From Paracoccaceae bacterium (lineage in GTDB: Bacteria; Pseudomonadota; Alphaproteobacteria; Rhodobacterales; Rhodobacteraceae), in assembly GCA_003551745.1 (NCBI GenBank), contig PUNI01000212.1, forward strand, positions 1 to 13,180: a DNA stretch of 13,180 nucleotides, given 5' to 3'. A model generated the notes under the pieces. That model was not told the origin of the DNA. It was given only the letters and a program-made list of their open reading frames with translations, and searched no databases. Every line of letters starts with the position of its first letter. Position 1 is the first letter of the stretch. A program made the translations under genes and the position numbers. This document shows positions 6,509 through 12,582 of this stretch, in pieces.

Positions 6509-7432
6509 TCAGGCGCTGGGGCGCGCCATGCCGCGTTGCAGCTTGACCGGCTCGCTGCGCGCCAGCCGCAGGACATGGGCCATGAAGGGCTTCACCGTAT
6601 CCTCGGCGCGGGTGGCGCCGTAGAGCCGCTTCGTCACGCCCGTCGCGGTGAGCGGGCGCGTGATATAGTCGGAACTGGTGCGCACCTCGCGCAGCACCCA
6701 GTCGGGCAGCACCGACACCCCGCGCCCGGAGGCCACCAGCAGCAGGATCACGGCGGTCAGCTCGACCTGACGGATGGCCCGCGGCTCCACCCGCGCCGGC
6801 GCCAGCAGCTCGGTGAACACGTCCAGTCGCGCCCGCTCCACCGGATAGGTGATCAGCGTCTGGTCGGCGAAGTCCCCTGCCTCCACGAAGGGCTTTCCGG
6901 CCAGCGGGTGGTCGGCCGCGGCCACGAAGACGGGCTCGTAATCGAACAGCGGCGTGAAATCGATCCCGGCGATGTCCTCGGGGTCCGACGAGATCACCAG
7001 ATCGACCTCCTCGCGCAGCAGCGCCGGCAGGGCGCCGAAGGCGAGGCCCGGGCGGATGTCCACGTCCACCTCGGGCCAGGCGTGGCGGAATTTCTCGAGT
7101 ACCGGAAACAGCCACTCGAAACAGGCGTGGCATTCGATGGCGATGTGCAGCCGGCCCGATTTGCCCGAGCGCAGGCCGCGGAACTCCTCCTCCAGCGCCT
7201 CCACCTCGGGCAGCACCCGCTCGGCGAGCCGCAGGAGCCTGTGGCCCGCCGCCGACAGTTTCAGGGGCTTCGAGCGGCGGGCGAAGAGCTCCACCCCGCA
7301 CTGCTCCTCGATCCCCTTCACCTGATGGCTGAGCGCCGACTGGGTGATGTGAAGCATGTCGGCTGCCCGGGCCAGCCCGCCGGCCTGGTGAATGGCGCGG
7401 ATCGCGCGCAGATGCCGGAACTCGAGATACAT
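6509..7432 (-). CDS. metR: LysR-family transcriptional regulator of methionine genes, MetR-like
   Basis: This 307-residue protein is a LysR-type regulator with an N-terminal winged helix-turn-helix (about 18-37, containing TQSALSHQ) and a two-lobed effector domain. It follows E. coli MetR along its length: the RLHIAIECHACFEWL segment, FDYEPVFVAAADHPL, and YPVERARLDV all have direct MetR counterparts. MetR activates methionine synthesis genes and uses homocysteine as co-effector. The start at 7432 is preferred over the ATG at 7444 because GAGG lies six bases before it and because the resulting N-terminus (MYLEFRHL) aligns with E. coli MetR. It is divergent from metF, the classic arrangement of a LysR regulator next to its target, with a box between them at 7462-7474. 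Confidence 0.92.
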   Translation of the reverse strand: MYLEFRHLRAIRAIHQAGGLARAADMLHITQSALSHQVKGIEEQCGVELFARRSKPLKLSAAGHRLLRLAERVLPEVEALEEEFRGLRSGKSGRLHIAIECHACFEWLFPVLEKFRHAWPEVDVDIRPGLAFGALPALLREEVDLVISSDPEDIAGIDFTPLFDYEPVFVAAADHPLAGKPFVEAGDFADQTLITYPVERARLDVFTELLAPARVEPRAIRQVELTAVILLLVASGRGVSVLPDWVLREVRTSSDYITRPLTATGVTKRLYGATRAEDTVKPFMAHVLRLARSEPVKLQRGMARPSA

Positions 7433-7438
7433 CGACCG

Positions 7439-7442
7439 CCTC
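7439..7442 (-). promoter_or_regulatory. Ribosome binding site fixing the metR start
   Basis: On the minus strand GAGG lies six bases before the ATG at 7432-7430. The alternative ATG at 7444 has no purine-rich sequence before it. Confidence 0.5.
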
Positions 7443-7457
7443 ATGTTGATGTTGAGG

Positions 7458-7463
7458 ATTATG
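7458..7463 (-). promoter_or_regulatory. Candidate -10 element of metR
   Basis: On the minus strand CATAAT matches TATAAT in five of six positions and would start transcription near 7451, about 19 bases before the chosen metR start. No convincing -35 hexamer is present at 16-18 bases. It overlaps the edge of the MetR-like box. Confidence 0.4.
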
Positions 7464-7474
7464 AGTTTGTCTCA
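7462..7474. promoter_or_regulatory. Candidate MetR operator, TGAG-N5-CTCA
   Basis: The inverted repeat TGAG-TTTGT-CTCA lies in the 87-base metR/metF intergenic region. It has the geometry of the E. coli MetR box (TGAA-N5-TTCA) with the innermost arm base changed. It overlaps the candidate metR -10 and sits 45 bases before the metF start, consistent with autoregulation of metR and control of metF. Confidence 0.55.
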
Positions 7475-7519
7475 GCTTTGCGCCGATGCCACAAGTCGGG
7501 GTCTGTCAGGGAGGCTGCC

Positions 7520-8386
7520 ATGCCCACGCCGCGCGTGTCCTTCGAGTTCTTTCCGCCGAAGTCGCTGGAGGCCAGCTTCCGGCTTTGGGAGACGGTGCGG
7601 CTGCTGGCTCCGCTGGGGCCGGAGTTTGTCTCGGTGACCTATGGGGCGGGCGGCACCACCCGCAAGCTGACCCATGAGGCGGTCTGCACGATCGGGCGTG
7701 AATTCGGGCTGAATGTGGCCGCGCATCTGACCTGCGTCGACGCCTCGAAGGCCGAGACCCTGGCCATCGCGGAAAGCTACGCGGCGGCTGGCGTGCGCGA
7801 GCTTGTGGCGCTGCGTGGCGACCCGCCGAAGGGCAGTGGCGGTTTCAGCCCGCACCCTGAGGGCTTCGCCGATTCGGTCGACCTAGTCGCGGCGCTTGCC
7901 GAGACCGGCCGGTTCACCCTGCGCGTCGGCGCCTATCCCGAACGTCACCCCGACGCCGCCGACAGGGCTGCCGATGTCGCGTGGCTGAAGCGCAAGTTCG
8001 AGGCCGGTGCCGATGCGGCGATCACCCAGTTCTTCTTCGAGCCCGAGACCTTCCTGCGTTTCCGCGATGCCTGCGCGCGGGCGGGCATCGACCGGCCGGT
8101 GATCCCCGGCATCATCCCGATCGAGAACTGGAAGGGCGTGCGCAAGTTCGCCCTCGGCTGCGGCGCCACCGTTCCGGCGTGGCTCGATGCGGCCTTCGAG
8201 AAGGCCGAGCGCGACGGCCGCAGCGATCTGCTGGCCACCGCACTCTGCACTGAGCTGTGCGACCGCCTGATCTCTGAGGGGGTGCAGGACCTCCATTTCT
8301 ACACGCTCAACCGCCCGCAGCTGACGCGCGACGTGTGTCACGCGCTGGGGGTTCAGCCGGCGGTCACGCTGGAAAAGGTGGCCTGA
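7520..8386 (+). CDS. metF: Methylenetetrahydrofolate reductase (NAD(P)H)
   Basis: This 288-residue FAD-dependent TIM-barrel enzyme reduces 5,10-methylene-THF to 5-methyl-THF, the methyl donor for methionine synthesis. Key features are FEFFPPK at 8-14 with Glu9 (the counterpart of E. coli Glu28), VTYGAGGTTR at 39-48, AHLTCVD at 68-74, and LRGDPP with Asp101 (counterpart of Asp120), followed by QFFF. Length matches bacterial MetF. The start is fixed by AGGGAGG just upstream; the longer open frame upstream is the antisense of metR. It stands alone rightwards, converging on gloA seven bases beyond its stop, and is presumably controlled by the divergent MetR. Confidence 0.96.
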   Translation: MPTPRVSFEFFPPKSLEASFRLWETVRLLAPLGPEFVSVTYGAGGTTRKLTHEAVCTIGREFGLNVAAHLTCVDASKAETLAIAESYAAAGVRELVALRGDPPKGSGGFSPHPEGFADSVDLVAALAETGRFTLRVGAYPERHPDAADRAADVAWLKRKFEAGADAAITQFFFEPETFLRFRDACARAGIDRPVIPGIIPIENWKGVRKFALGCGATVPAWLDAAFEKAERDGRSDLLATALCTELCDRLISEGVQDLHFYTLNRPQLTRDVCHALGVQPAVTLEKVA

Positions 8387-8407
8387 GCGGGCCTCAGCGC
8401 CGGTTTT
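8373..8407. terminator. Candidate bidirectional terminator across the metF and gloA stop codons
   Basis: The two convergent genes end seven bases apart. CTGAG (8383-8387) pairs with CTCAG (8393-8397), and the wider arms stay symmetric out to AAAA at 8373-8376 and TTTT at 8404-8407, with four internal mismatches. Both stop codons are inside the stem. In either direction the hairpin is followed by a short T-run. Confidence 0.4.
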
Positions 8408-8903
8408 CGCCGACCAGCGCCTCCATGATGTCGGGCTGCACGATCTCGATCCAGTAGCCGTCGGGATCCTTGATGAAGGCGATCTCCTTCATTCCGCCCT
8501 CGCCGAGCTTCTTCTGGAAGGTCACGCCCAGGCTCTCGAAGCGGGCGCAGGCGGCGTGGATGTCGGGCACCGCGATGCAGATATGGCCGAAGCCCTTGGG
8601 CGGCTCGTTGCCGGAGTGCATTTCGGTGTCGTCGTCCTCGCTGCCCCAGTTGTGGGTCAACTCCAGCAGCCCGGCGCGCGAGAAGGTCTGCTCCAGCGCG
8701 CCATCGGCCTGATCGGCGTGCCCGCGTGCCTGTAGAAAGAAGAGCGAGAACTTCCCCGCATCGAAATCCAGCCGCGTCACGAGGCGCATCCCCAGCACCT
8801 GCTCGTAGAAGCGCAGCGACCGGACCGGATCCTTGATCCGCAGCATGGTGTGGGTGAGAACGAACTTCTCGGTCGCCTCGATGTCCTCGACGCTGATGGT
8901 CAT
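8394..8903 (-). CDS. gloA: Lactoylglutathione lyase (glyoxalase I), long Zn-type form
   Basis: This 169-residue vicinal-oxygen-chelate enzyme isomerises the methylglyoxal-glutathione hemithioacetal to S-lactoylglutathione. The four metal ligands are visible: His18, Glu81 (LELTHNWG), His107 (GFGHICIAV) and Glu153 (WIEI). Compared with the short Ni-type enzyme of E. coli (135 residues), it has an N-terminal extension and the insertion around LELTHNWGSEDDD that marks the long form found in eukaryotes and as Pseudomonas GloA3, which is Zn-dependent. The start has AGGAGG seven bases upstream. It lies 27 bases downstream of mutY on the same strand and could share its transcript. Confidence 0.95.
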   Translation of the reverse strand: MTISVEDIEATEKFVLTHTMLRIKDPVRSLRFYEQVLGMRLVTRLDFDAGKFSLFFLQARGHADQADGALEQTFSRAGLLELTHNWGSEDDDTEMHSGNEPPKGFGHICIAVPDIHAACARFESLGVTFQKKLGEGGMKEIAFIKDPDGYWIEIVQPDIMEALVGENRR

Positions 8904-8930
8904 GGCTATCCCTCCTGTCTGTGTCCTGGC

Positions 8931-10022
8931 TCACCTATGGTGGCGGCCGGGCGGGGAAAACCCCGTGTGGAATTCCGGCCGGGCGAGGTCGAAGGCCTTG
9001 CGCATCACCGTTGGCAGGGCGGTGGGCCGGAACTCGGCCGCGGGCAGGAAAGCGCCGCGCAGGGGCTTTGCGTCGAGGCCGACCTCGGCGATCTCGACGG
9101 CGAGGTGGAGGTGAAAATGGGTGAAGGTGTGGCGCACCTCGCCGCCGATCCGGCGCCACAGGGCCGAGACGGGTGGCGCCGGCACGGGGTCTTCGCCCCA
9201 GTCGGACCCCGGCCAGCCCAGCATTCCGCCAAGCAGCCCGGATGCCGGGCGCCGTTCCAGCAGCCAGGCGCCATCCGCCCGCCGTGCCAGATAGACATGG
9301 CCCCGGCGCAGTGGCTTTTCCGGCTTCGGGGCCTTGCGGGGCAGGTTCTCGGCGATGCCGGCGGCCTGGGCGGCGCAGGCCGGGCGCAGCGGGCAGAGGC
9401 CGCAGGCCGGCCGGCGGGGCGTGCAGATCGTGGCGCCGAGGTCCATCAGCGCCTGCGCGTGGTCGCCGGGCCGCTCGGTGGGCGTCAGCCGCCCGGCGTG
9501 CCGCCTGAGTTCCGGCTTGGCCGCCGGCAGCGGCGTCTCGACGGCAAAGAGTCTTGCCATCACCCGCTCGATGTTGCCGTCCATCACAACCGCCGGTGCG
9601 TCATGGGCGATCGCGGCGATGGCGGCGGCGGTGTAGGGGCCGATGCCGGGAAGCGCGCGCAGGCCGGCCTCGCTGTCGGGAAAGCGGCCGTCGAGGTCAT
9701 TGGCCACGACGCGGGCGCATTTCAGCAGGTTGCGGGCGCGGGCGTAATAGCCGAGCCCGGCCCATTCCGCCATCACCGCGCCATCCTCGGCGGCGGCCAG
9801 CGCGGCCACATCCGGCCAGCGCGTGGTGAAGCGGTGGAAGTAGTCGCGCACGGCCGCGACGGTGGTCTGCTGCAGCATCACCTCGGACAGCCATACGCGA
9901 TAGGGGTCGGGGCGCACGCCGCGTGCCCGCGCCGCCGGGCCGACCCGCCAGGGCAGCTCGCGGGCGTGCCGGTCGTACCAGGGCAGAAGACCCTCTGTTG
10001 CCCTCCCGACTCCGTCACGCAA
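8931..10022 (-). CDS. mutY: A/G-specific adenine DNA glycosylase
   Basis: This 363-residue base-excision repair enzyme removes adenine mispaired with 8-oxoguanine or guanine. The catalytic Glu47 lies in SEVMLQQT, the helix-hairpin-helix is GIGPYTA at 126-132, and the catalytic Asp148 is in VMDGNIERV; both catalytic residues are offset by ten from E. coli Glu37 and Asp138. The [4Fe-4S] cluster ligands Cys200, Cys207, Cys210 and Cys216 follow the exact C-X6-C-X2-C-X5-C spacing. The C-terminal Nudix-like domain has FTHFHLHL, used to read 8-oxoG. The start is a TTG with an in-frame TAA two codons upstream, so no earlier start is possible. AGGGAG lies ten bases before it. It is divergent from dciA, 86 bases apart. 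Confidence 0.95.
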   Translation of the reverse strand: MRDGVGRATEGLLPWYDRHARELPWRVGPAARARGVRPDPYRVWLSEVMLQQTTVAAVRDYFHRFTTRWPDVAALAAAEDGAVMAEWAGLGYYARARNLLKCARVVANDLDGRFPDSEAGLRALPGIGPYTAAAIAAIAHDAPAVVMDGNIERVMARLFAVETPLPAAKPELRRHAGRLTPTERPGDHAQALMDLGATICTPRRPACGLCPLRPACAAQAAGIAENLPRKAPKPEKPLRRGHVYLARRADGAWLLERRPASGLLGGMLGWPGSDWGEDPVPAPPVSALWRRIGGEVRHTFTHFHLHLAVEIAEVGLDAKPLRGAFLPAAEFRPTALPTVMRKAFDLARPEFHTGFSPPGRHHR

Positions 10023-10071
10023 GAGTTATGGTCTCCCTGCCCGCGGCGCTGGCGCTGCCCGCCACAGTGCC

Positions 10072-10077
10072 TAGAAT
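10072..10077 (+). promoter_or_regulatory. Possible -10 element for dciA-dsbA
   Basis: TAGAAT matches four of six consensus bases and would give a transcription start near 10084, leaving room for AAGGA at 10093-10097 before the dciA ATG. No recognisable -35 hexamer lies at the right distance. Confidence 0.25.
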
Positions 10078-10108
10078 AACCTGCAAGCCAGAAAGGAACA
10101 GCTGCCCT

Positions 10109-10696
10109 ATGCGTCGCGACCCCGCCAATCCCTCCGCTGCAGGGCCCATCAGCGCCCCCCGCGGCCGTGGCTTCCGCCATGCCGGCGTGCTGGTGGAAGA
10201 GCGGATCCGCTCGGCCGGCGAGAAGCGTGGCTTCGCGGTCACCCGTCTGCTGACGCGGTGGGACGAGATCGTGGGCGCCGACACTGCGCGGCTCGCGCGC
10301 CCGATCAAGCTCAGCTGGGCGCGCGGGGCGCGGCGCTCGGCCGGCGGTCTCGGTGCGACGCTGACGCTGGTCACCTCGGGTGCGGCTGCGCCGATGGTGC
10401 AGATGCTGCTGCCGCGGATCAGGGAGCGGGTGAACGCCTGTTACGGTTACACGGCCGTCGCGCGGATCGTCCTCAGCCAGACCACGGCGCAGATGCCTGC
10501 GGGCAGCGTGGCAGCAGGGTTCTCCGAGGCACAGGCTCCCTTCGTGCTCGCAACGCCGCGAACGGAGCCTGCGGTTGCGGGGCGCGCCGCCGAACTTGCC
10601 GCCGGCGTCCGTGACGACGGGCTGCGGACGGCTCTTGAATCCCTCGCCTGCAATATCCTAAGCCGCGCCGAGCGATCGAAGGGGAAGACGACATGA
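10109..10696 (+). CDS. DUF721 / DciA-family protein (predicted replicative helicase operator)
   Basis: This 195-residue protein has an N-terminal DUF721 domain (about residues 20-130): RGFRHAGVLVEERI, then LTRWDEIVGADTARLARPIKL, a beta-rich stretch ending TLVTSGAAA, and a final segment containing INACYG-like NACYGYTAVARI. In other bacteria DciA proteins load or regulate the DnaB replicative helicase; that role is inferred here from the family. The C-terminal 60 residues are low-complexity and Ala-rich, as is common in this family. The ATG at 10109 starts just before the first charged residues (MRRDP) and has AAGGA eleven bases upstream. The frame is open further upstream, but only into mutY antisense. 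Its stop overlaps the dsbA start (ATGA). Confidence 0.82.
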   Translation: MRRDPANPSAAGPISAPRGRGFRHAGVLVEERIRSAGEKRGFAVTRLLTRWDEIVGADTARLARPIKLSWARGARRSAGGLGATLTLVTSGAAAPMVQMLLPRIRERVNACYGYTAVARIVLSQTTAQMPAGSVAAGFSEAQAPFVLATPRTEPAVAGRAAELAAGVRDDGLRTALESLACNILSRAERSKGKTT

Positions 10697-11373
10697 AGAA
10701 CCGAACGCTGACCGTCTCGCTGGCCGCGGTGGTGGCGCTGGCCGCCGCAGGCACCGCCTGGTGGTTGACCGGCGCGGGGCAGGCCCCAAGCCTCGCCGAT
10801 CCGGCGTCCGCGCAGTCCGAGGTCGTCGCCGGCCCCGAGCATTTCGCGCGCGTGCCCGACATGACGAGGGGCGATGCCGACGCCCCCGTGACGGTGATCG
10901 AGTACGCCTCCTTCACCTGCCCGCATTGCGCCACCTTCCATCAGAACGTCCTGCCGCAGATCACCGAGGCATACATCGACAGCGGGCAGGTGCGCTGGAT
11001 CAAGCGCGAGGTCTATTTCGACCGTCCGGGCCTGTGGGCCGCGATGCTGGCGCGCTGCGGTGACGACAGCCGCTATTTCGCGATGGTGGATCTTCTCTAC
11101 GAGACCCAGCGCGACTGGGCCTCCAGCAACGATCCGGCGGTCATCGCCGCAAACCTCGCGCAGCTGGGCCGCCGCACGGGCCTGAGCGATGCCGACGTCA
11201 CCGCCTGCCTTCAGGATGCCGAACAGGCGCAAGCCATGGTGGCAGTCTATCAGCACCACGCCGTCGAACACGAGGTGCGCTCCACGCCATCCTTCGTGAT
11301 CAACGGCGAGAAGTTCTCCAACATGGGCTTCCAGGAGTTCTCGGACGCGATCAACGCCGCGCTCCAGGGCTGA
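10693..11373 (+). CDS. DsbA-family periplasmic thiol:disulfide oxidoreductase
   Basis: This 226-residue thioredoxin-fold protein has a signal peptide or anchor at residues 1-25 (MKNRTLTVSLAAVV) and an Ala/Pro-rich linker to about residue 50. The active site is Cys76-Pro-His-Cys79, in the canonical DsbA form, and the cis-proline is in RSTPSFVING. Two extra cysteines (Cys122 and Cys172) could form a second structural disulfide, as in some alphaproteobacterial DsbA proteins. It would introduce disulfides into exported proteins in the periplasm. The ATG overlaps the dciA stop (ATGA), so translation is coupled. In the related genomes I recall, smc follows this gene; here a CoA-transferase starts seven bases after the stop. 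Confidence 0.93.
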   Translation: MKNRTLTVSLAAVVALAAAGTAWWLTGAGQAPSLADPASAQSEVVAGPEHFARVPDMTRGDADAPVTVIEYASFTCPHCATFHQNVLPQITEAYIDSGQVRWIKREVYFDRPGLWAAMLARCGDDSRYFAMVDLLYETQRDWASSNDPAVIAANLAQLGRRTGLSDADVTACLQDAEQAQAMVAVYQHHAVEHEVRSTPSFVINGEKFSNMGFQEFSDAINAALQG

Positions 11374-11379
11374 TCCCCC

Positions 11380-12537
11380 TTGGCCGGGCCGCTTGCCGGG
11401 CTGCGCGTCGTCGAGCTGGCGCGCATTCTGGCCGGGCCCTGGGCCGGCCAGACCCTCGCTGATCTCGGGGCCGAGGTCACCAAGGTCGAGGCGCCCGAGG
11501 GCGATGACACCCGCCGCTGGGGCCCACCCTTCCTGACCCGCGCCGATGGCCGCCGCGAGGCCTCCTATTTCCACGCCGCCAACCGCGGCAAGCGCTCGAT
11601 TACCGCGGATTTCCGCACCGCCGAGGGGCGCGAGACGGTGCGGGGGCTCGTCCGCGACGCCGACGTGGTGATCGAGAACTTCAAGGTCGGCGGGCTCGCC
11701 AAATACGGACTGGACTGGGCGAGCCTGCGCGCGGTGAACCCGCGGCTGATCTACTGCTCGATCACCGGTTTCGGCCAGACCGGCCCCTATGCCGCGCGCG
11801 CGGGCTACGACTACATCATCCAGGGCATGTCCGGGCTGATGTCGGTGACCGGTCCGGCCGAGGGCCAGCCCACGAAGGTGGGCGTCGCCGTCACCGACAT
11901 CTTCACCGGCGTCTATGCGGCCACCGCGATCCTCGCCGCGCTGCACCGGCGAGCGGCCACCGGCTCCGGCGAGCACATCGACATGGCCCTGTTCGATACC
12001 GCGGTGGCGGTGATGGCGAACCAGGCGATGAACTATCTCGCCACCGGCACGCCTCCCGGGCGGCTTGGCAACTTTCACCCGAACCTTGCGCCCTATCAGG
12101 TGGTGCCCTGCGCGGACGGTCACATGATCGTCGCCGTGGGCAATGATGCGCAGTTCGCGCGCCTGTGTCGCCTGCTGGCACGGGAGGATATCGCCGCCGA
12201 TCCTGCCTACGCCAGCAACGCCGACCGGGTGGCCCGCCGAGACGCTCTGTCCGAGGCCCTGTCGGCGGAGACGGCGCGCTGGCACAAGTGTGATCTTCTG
12301 GCCGCCTGCGAGGCCGGCGGCGTTCCGGCCGGGCCGATCAACGACATGGCCGAGGTTTTTGCCGACCCGCAGGTGATCGCGCGCGGCCTGGCGCTGGACC
12401 TCGACGGGCTGAAGGGAGTGCGGGCGCCGTTCCGCTTCTCGGGCGGCGACGCGGTGGCCGACCGGCCAGCCCCGATGCTGGGCGAGCACGACGCCGCCGT
12501 TGCCCCTTCACTGAACGGGCGGCAGCCCCGAGGCTGA
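11380..12537 (+). CDS. Class III (CaiB/BaiF) CoA-transferase family protein
   Basis: This 385-residue protein belongs to the formyl-CoA transferase/CaiB family, which moves CoA between carboxylic acids through an aspartyl-CoA thioester. The N-terminus LAGLRVVELARILAGP is diagnostic, the catalytic Asp173 lies in VAVTDIFTGVYA, and the Gly-rich GFGQTGPYA loop is present. Length suits single-domain members (380-410). The start is a TTG immediately before AGPLAGLRV; no ATG or GTG is close, and the Shine-Dalgarno is weak (AGGG about ten bases upstream). It starts six bases after dsbA and is probably read through from it. The donor and acceptor acids are unknown. A functional link to the acyl-CoA operon 6 kb upstream is conceivable but not shown. 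Confidence 0.9.
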   Translation: MAGPLAGLRVVELARILAGPWAGQTLADLGAEVTKVEAPEGDDTRRWGPPFLTRADGRREASYFHAANRGKRSITADFRTAEGRETVRGLVRDADVVIENFKVGGLAKYGLDWASLRAVNPRLIYCSITGFGQTGPYAARAGYDYIIQGMSGLMSVTGPAEGQPTKVGVAVTDIFTGVYAATAILAALHRRAATGSGEHIDMALFDTAVAVMANQAMNYLATGTPPGRLGNFHPNLAPYQVVPCADGHMIVAVGNDAQFARLCRLLAREDIAADPAYASNADRVARRDALSEALSAETARWHKCDLLAACEAGGVPAGPINDMAEVFADPQVIARGLALDLDGLKGVRAPFRFSGGDAVADRPAPMLGEHDAAVAPSLNGRQPRG

Positions 12538-12546
12538 CGCGGGCGA

Positions 12547-12575
12547 TTGTGCCGGGCCGAGCGGCTGCCTAACGT
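12547..12575 (+). promoter_or_regulatory. Candidate promoter giving a leaderless dehydratase mRNA
   Basis: TTGTGC at 12547-12552 and TAACGT at 12570-12575 are 17 bases apart, the same layout as the element at 796-824. The predicted transcription start (12582-12583) coincides with the ATG of the dehydratase gene, which also lacks a Shine-Dalgarno sequence. Confidence 0.4.
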
Positions 12576-12582
12576 GACGCAC

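Noticed and set aside
7475..7519. SAM or other riboswitch in the metF leader
   Set aside because: Only 45 bases separate the MetR-like box from the start codon, too short for a known SAM riboswitch, and no fitting stem is visible.
10447..12489. 680-residue minus-strand open frame opposite dsbA and the CoA-transferase
   Set aside because: Composition and position show it is the antisense shadow of two well-supported genes; no motif is present.
12538..12582. Fusion of the CoA-transferase and dehydratase
   Set aside because: The two are in the same frame, but a clean TGA at 12535-12537 ends the first after a complete domain, and promoter-like sequence occupies the gap.
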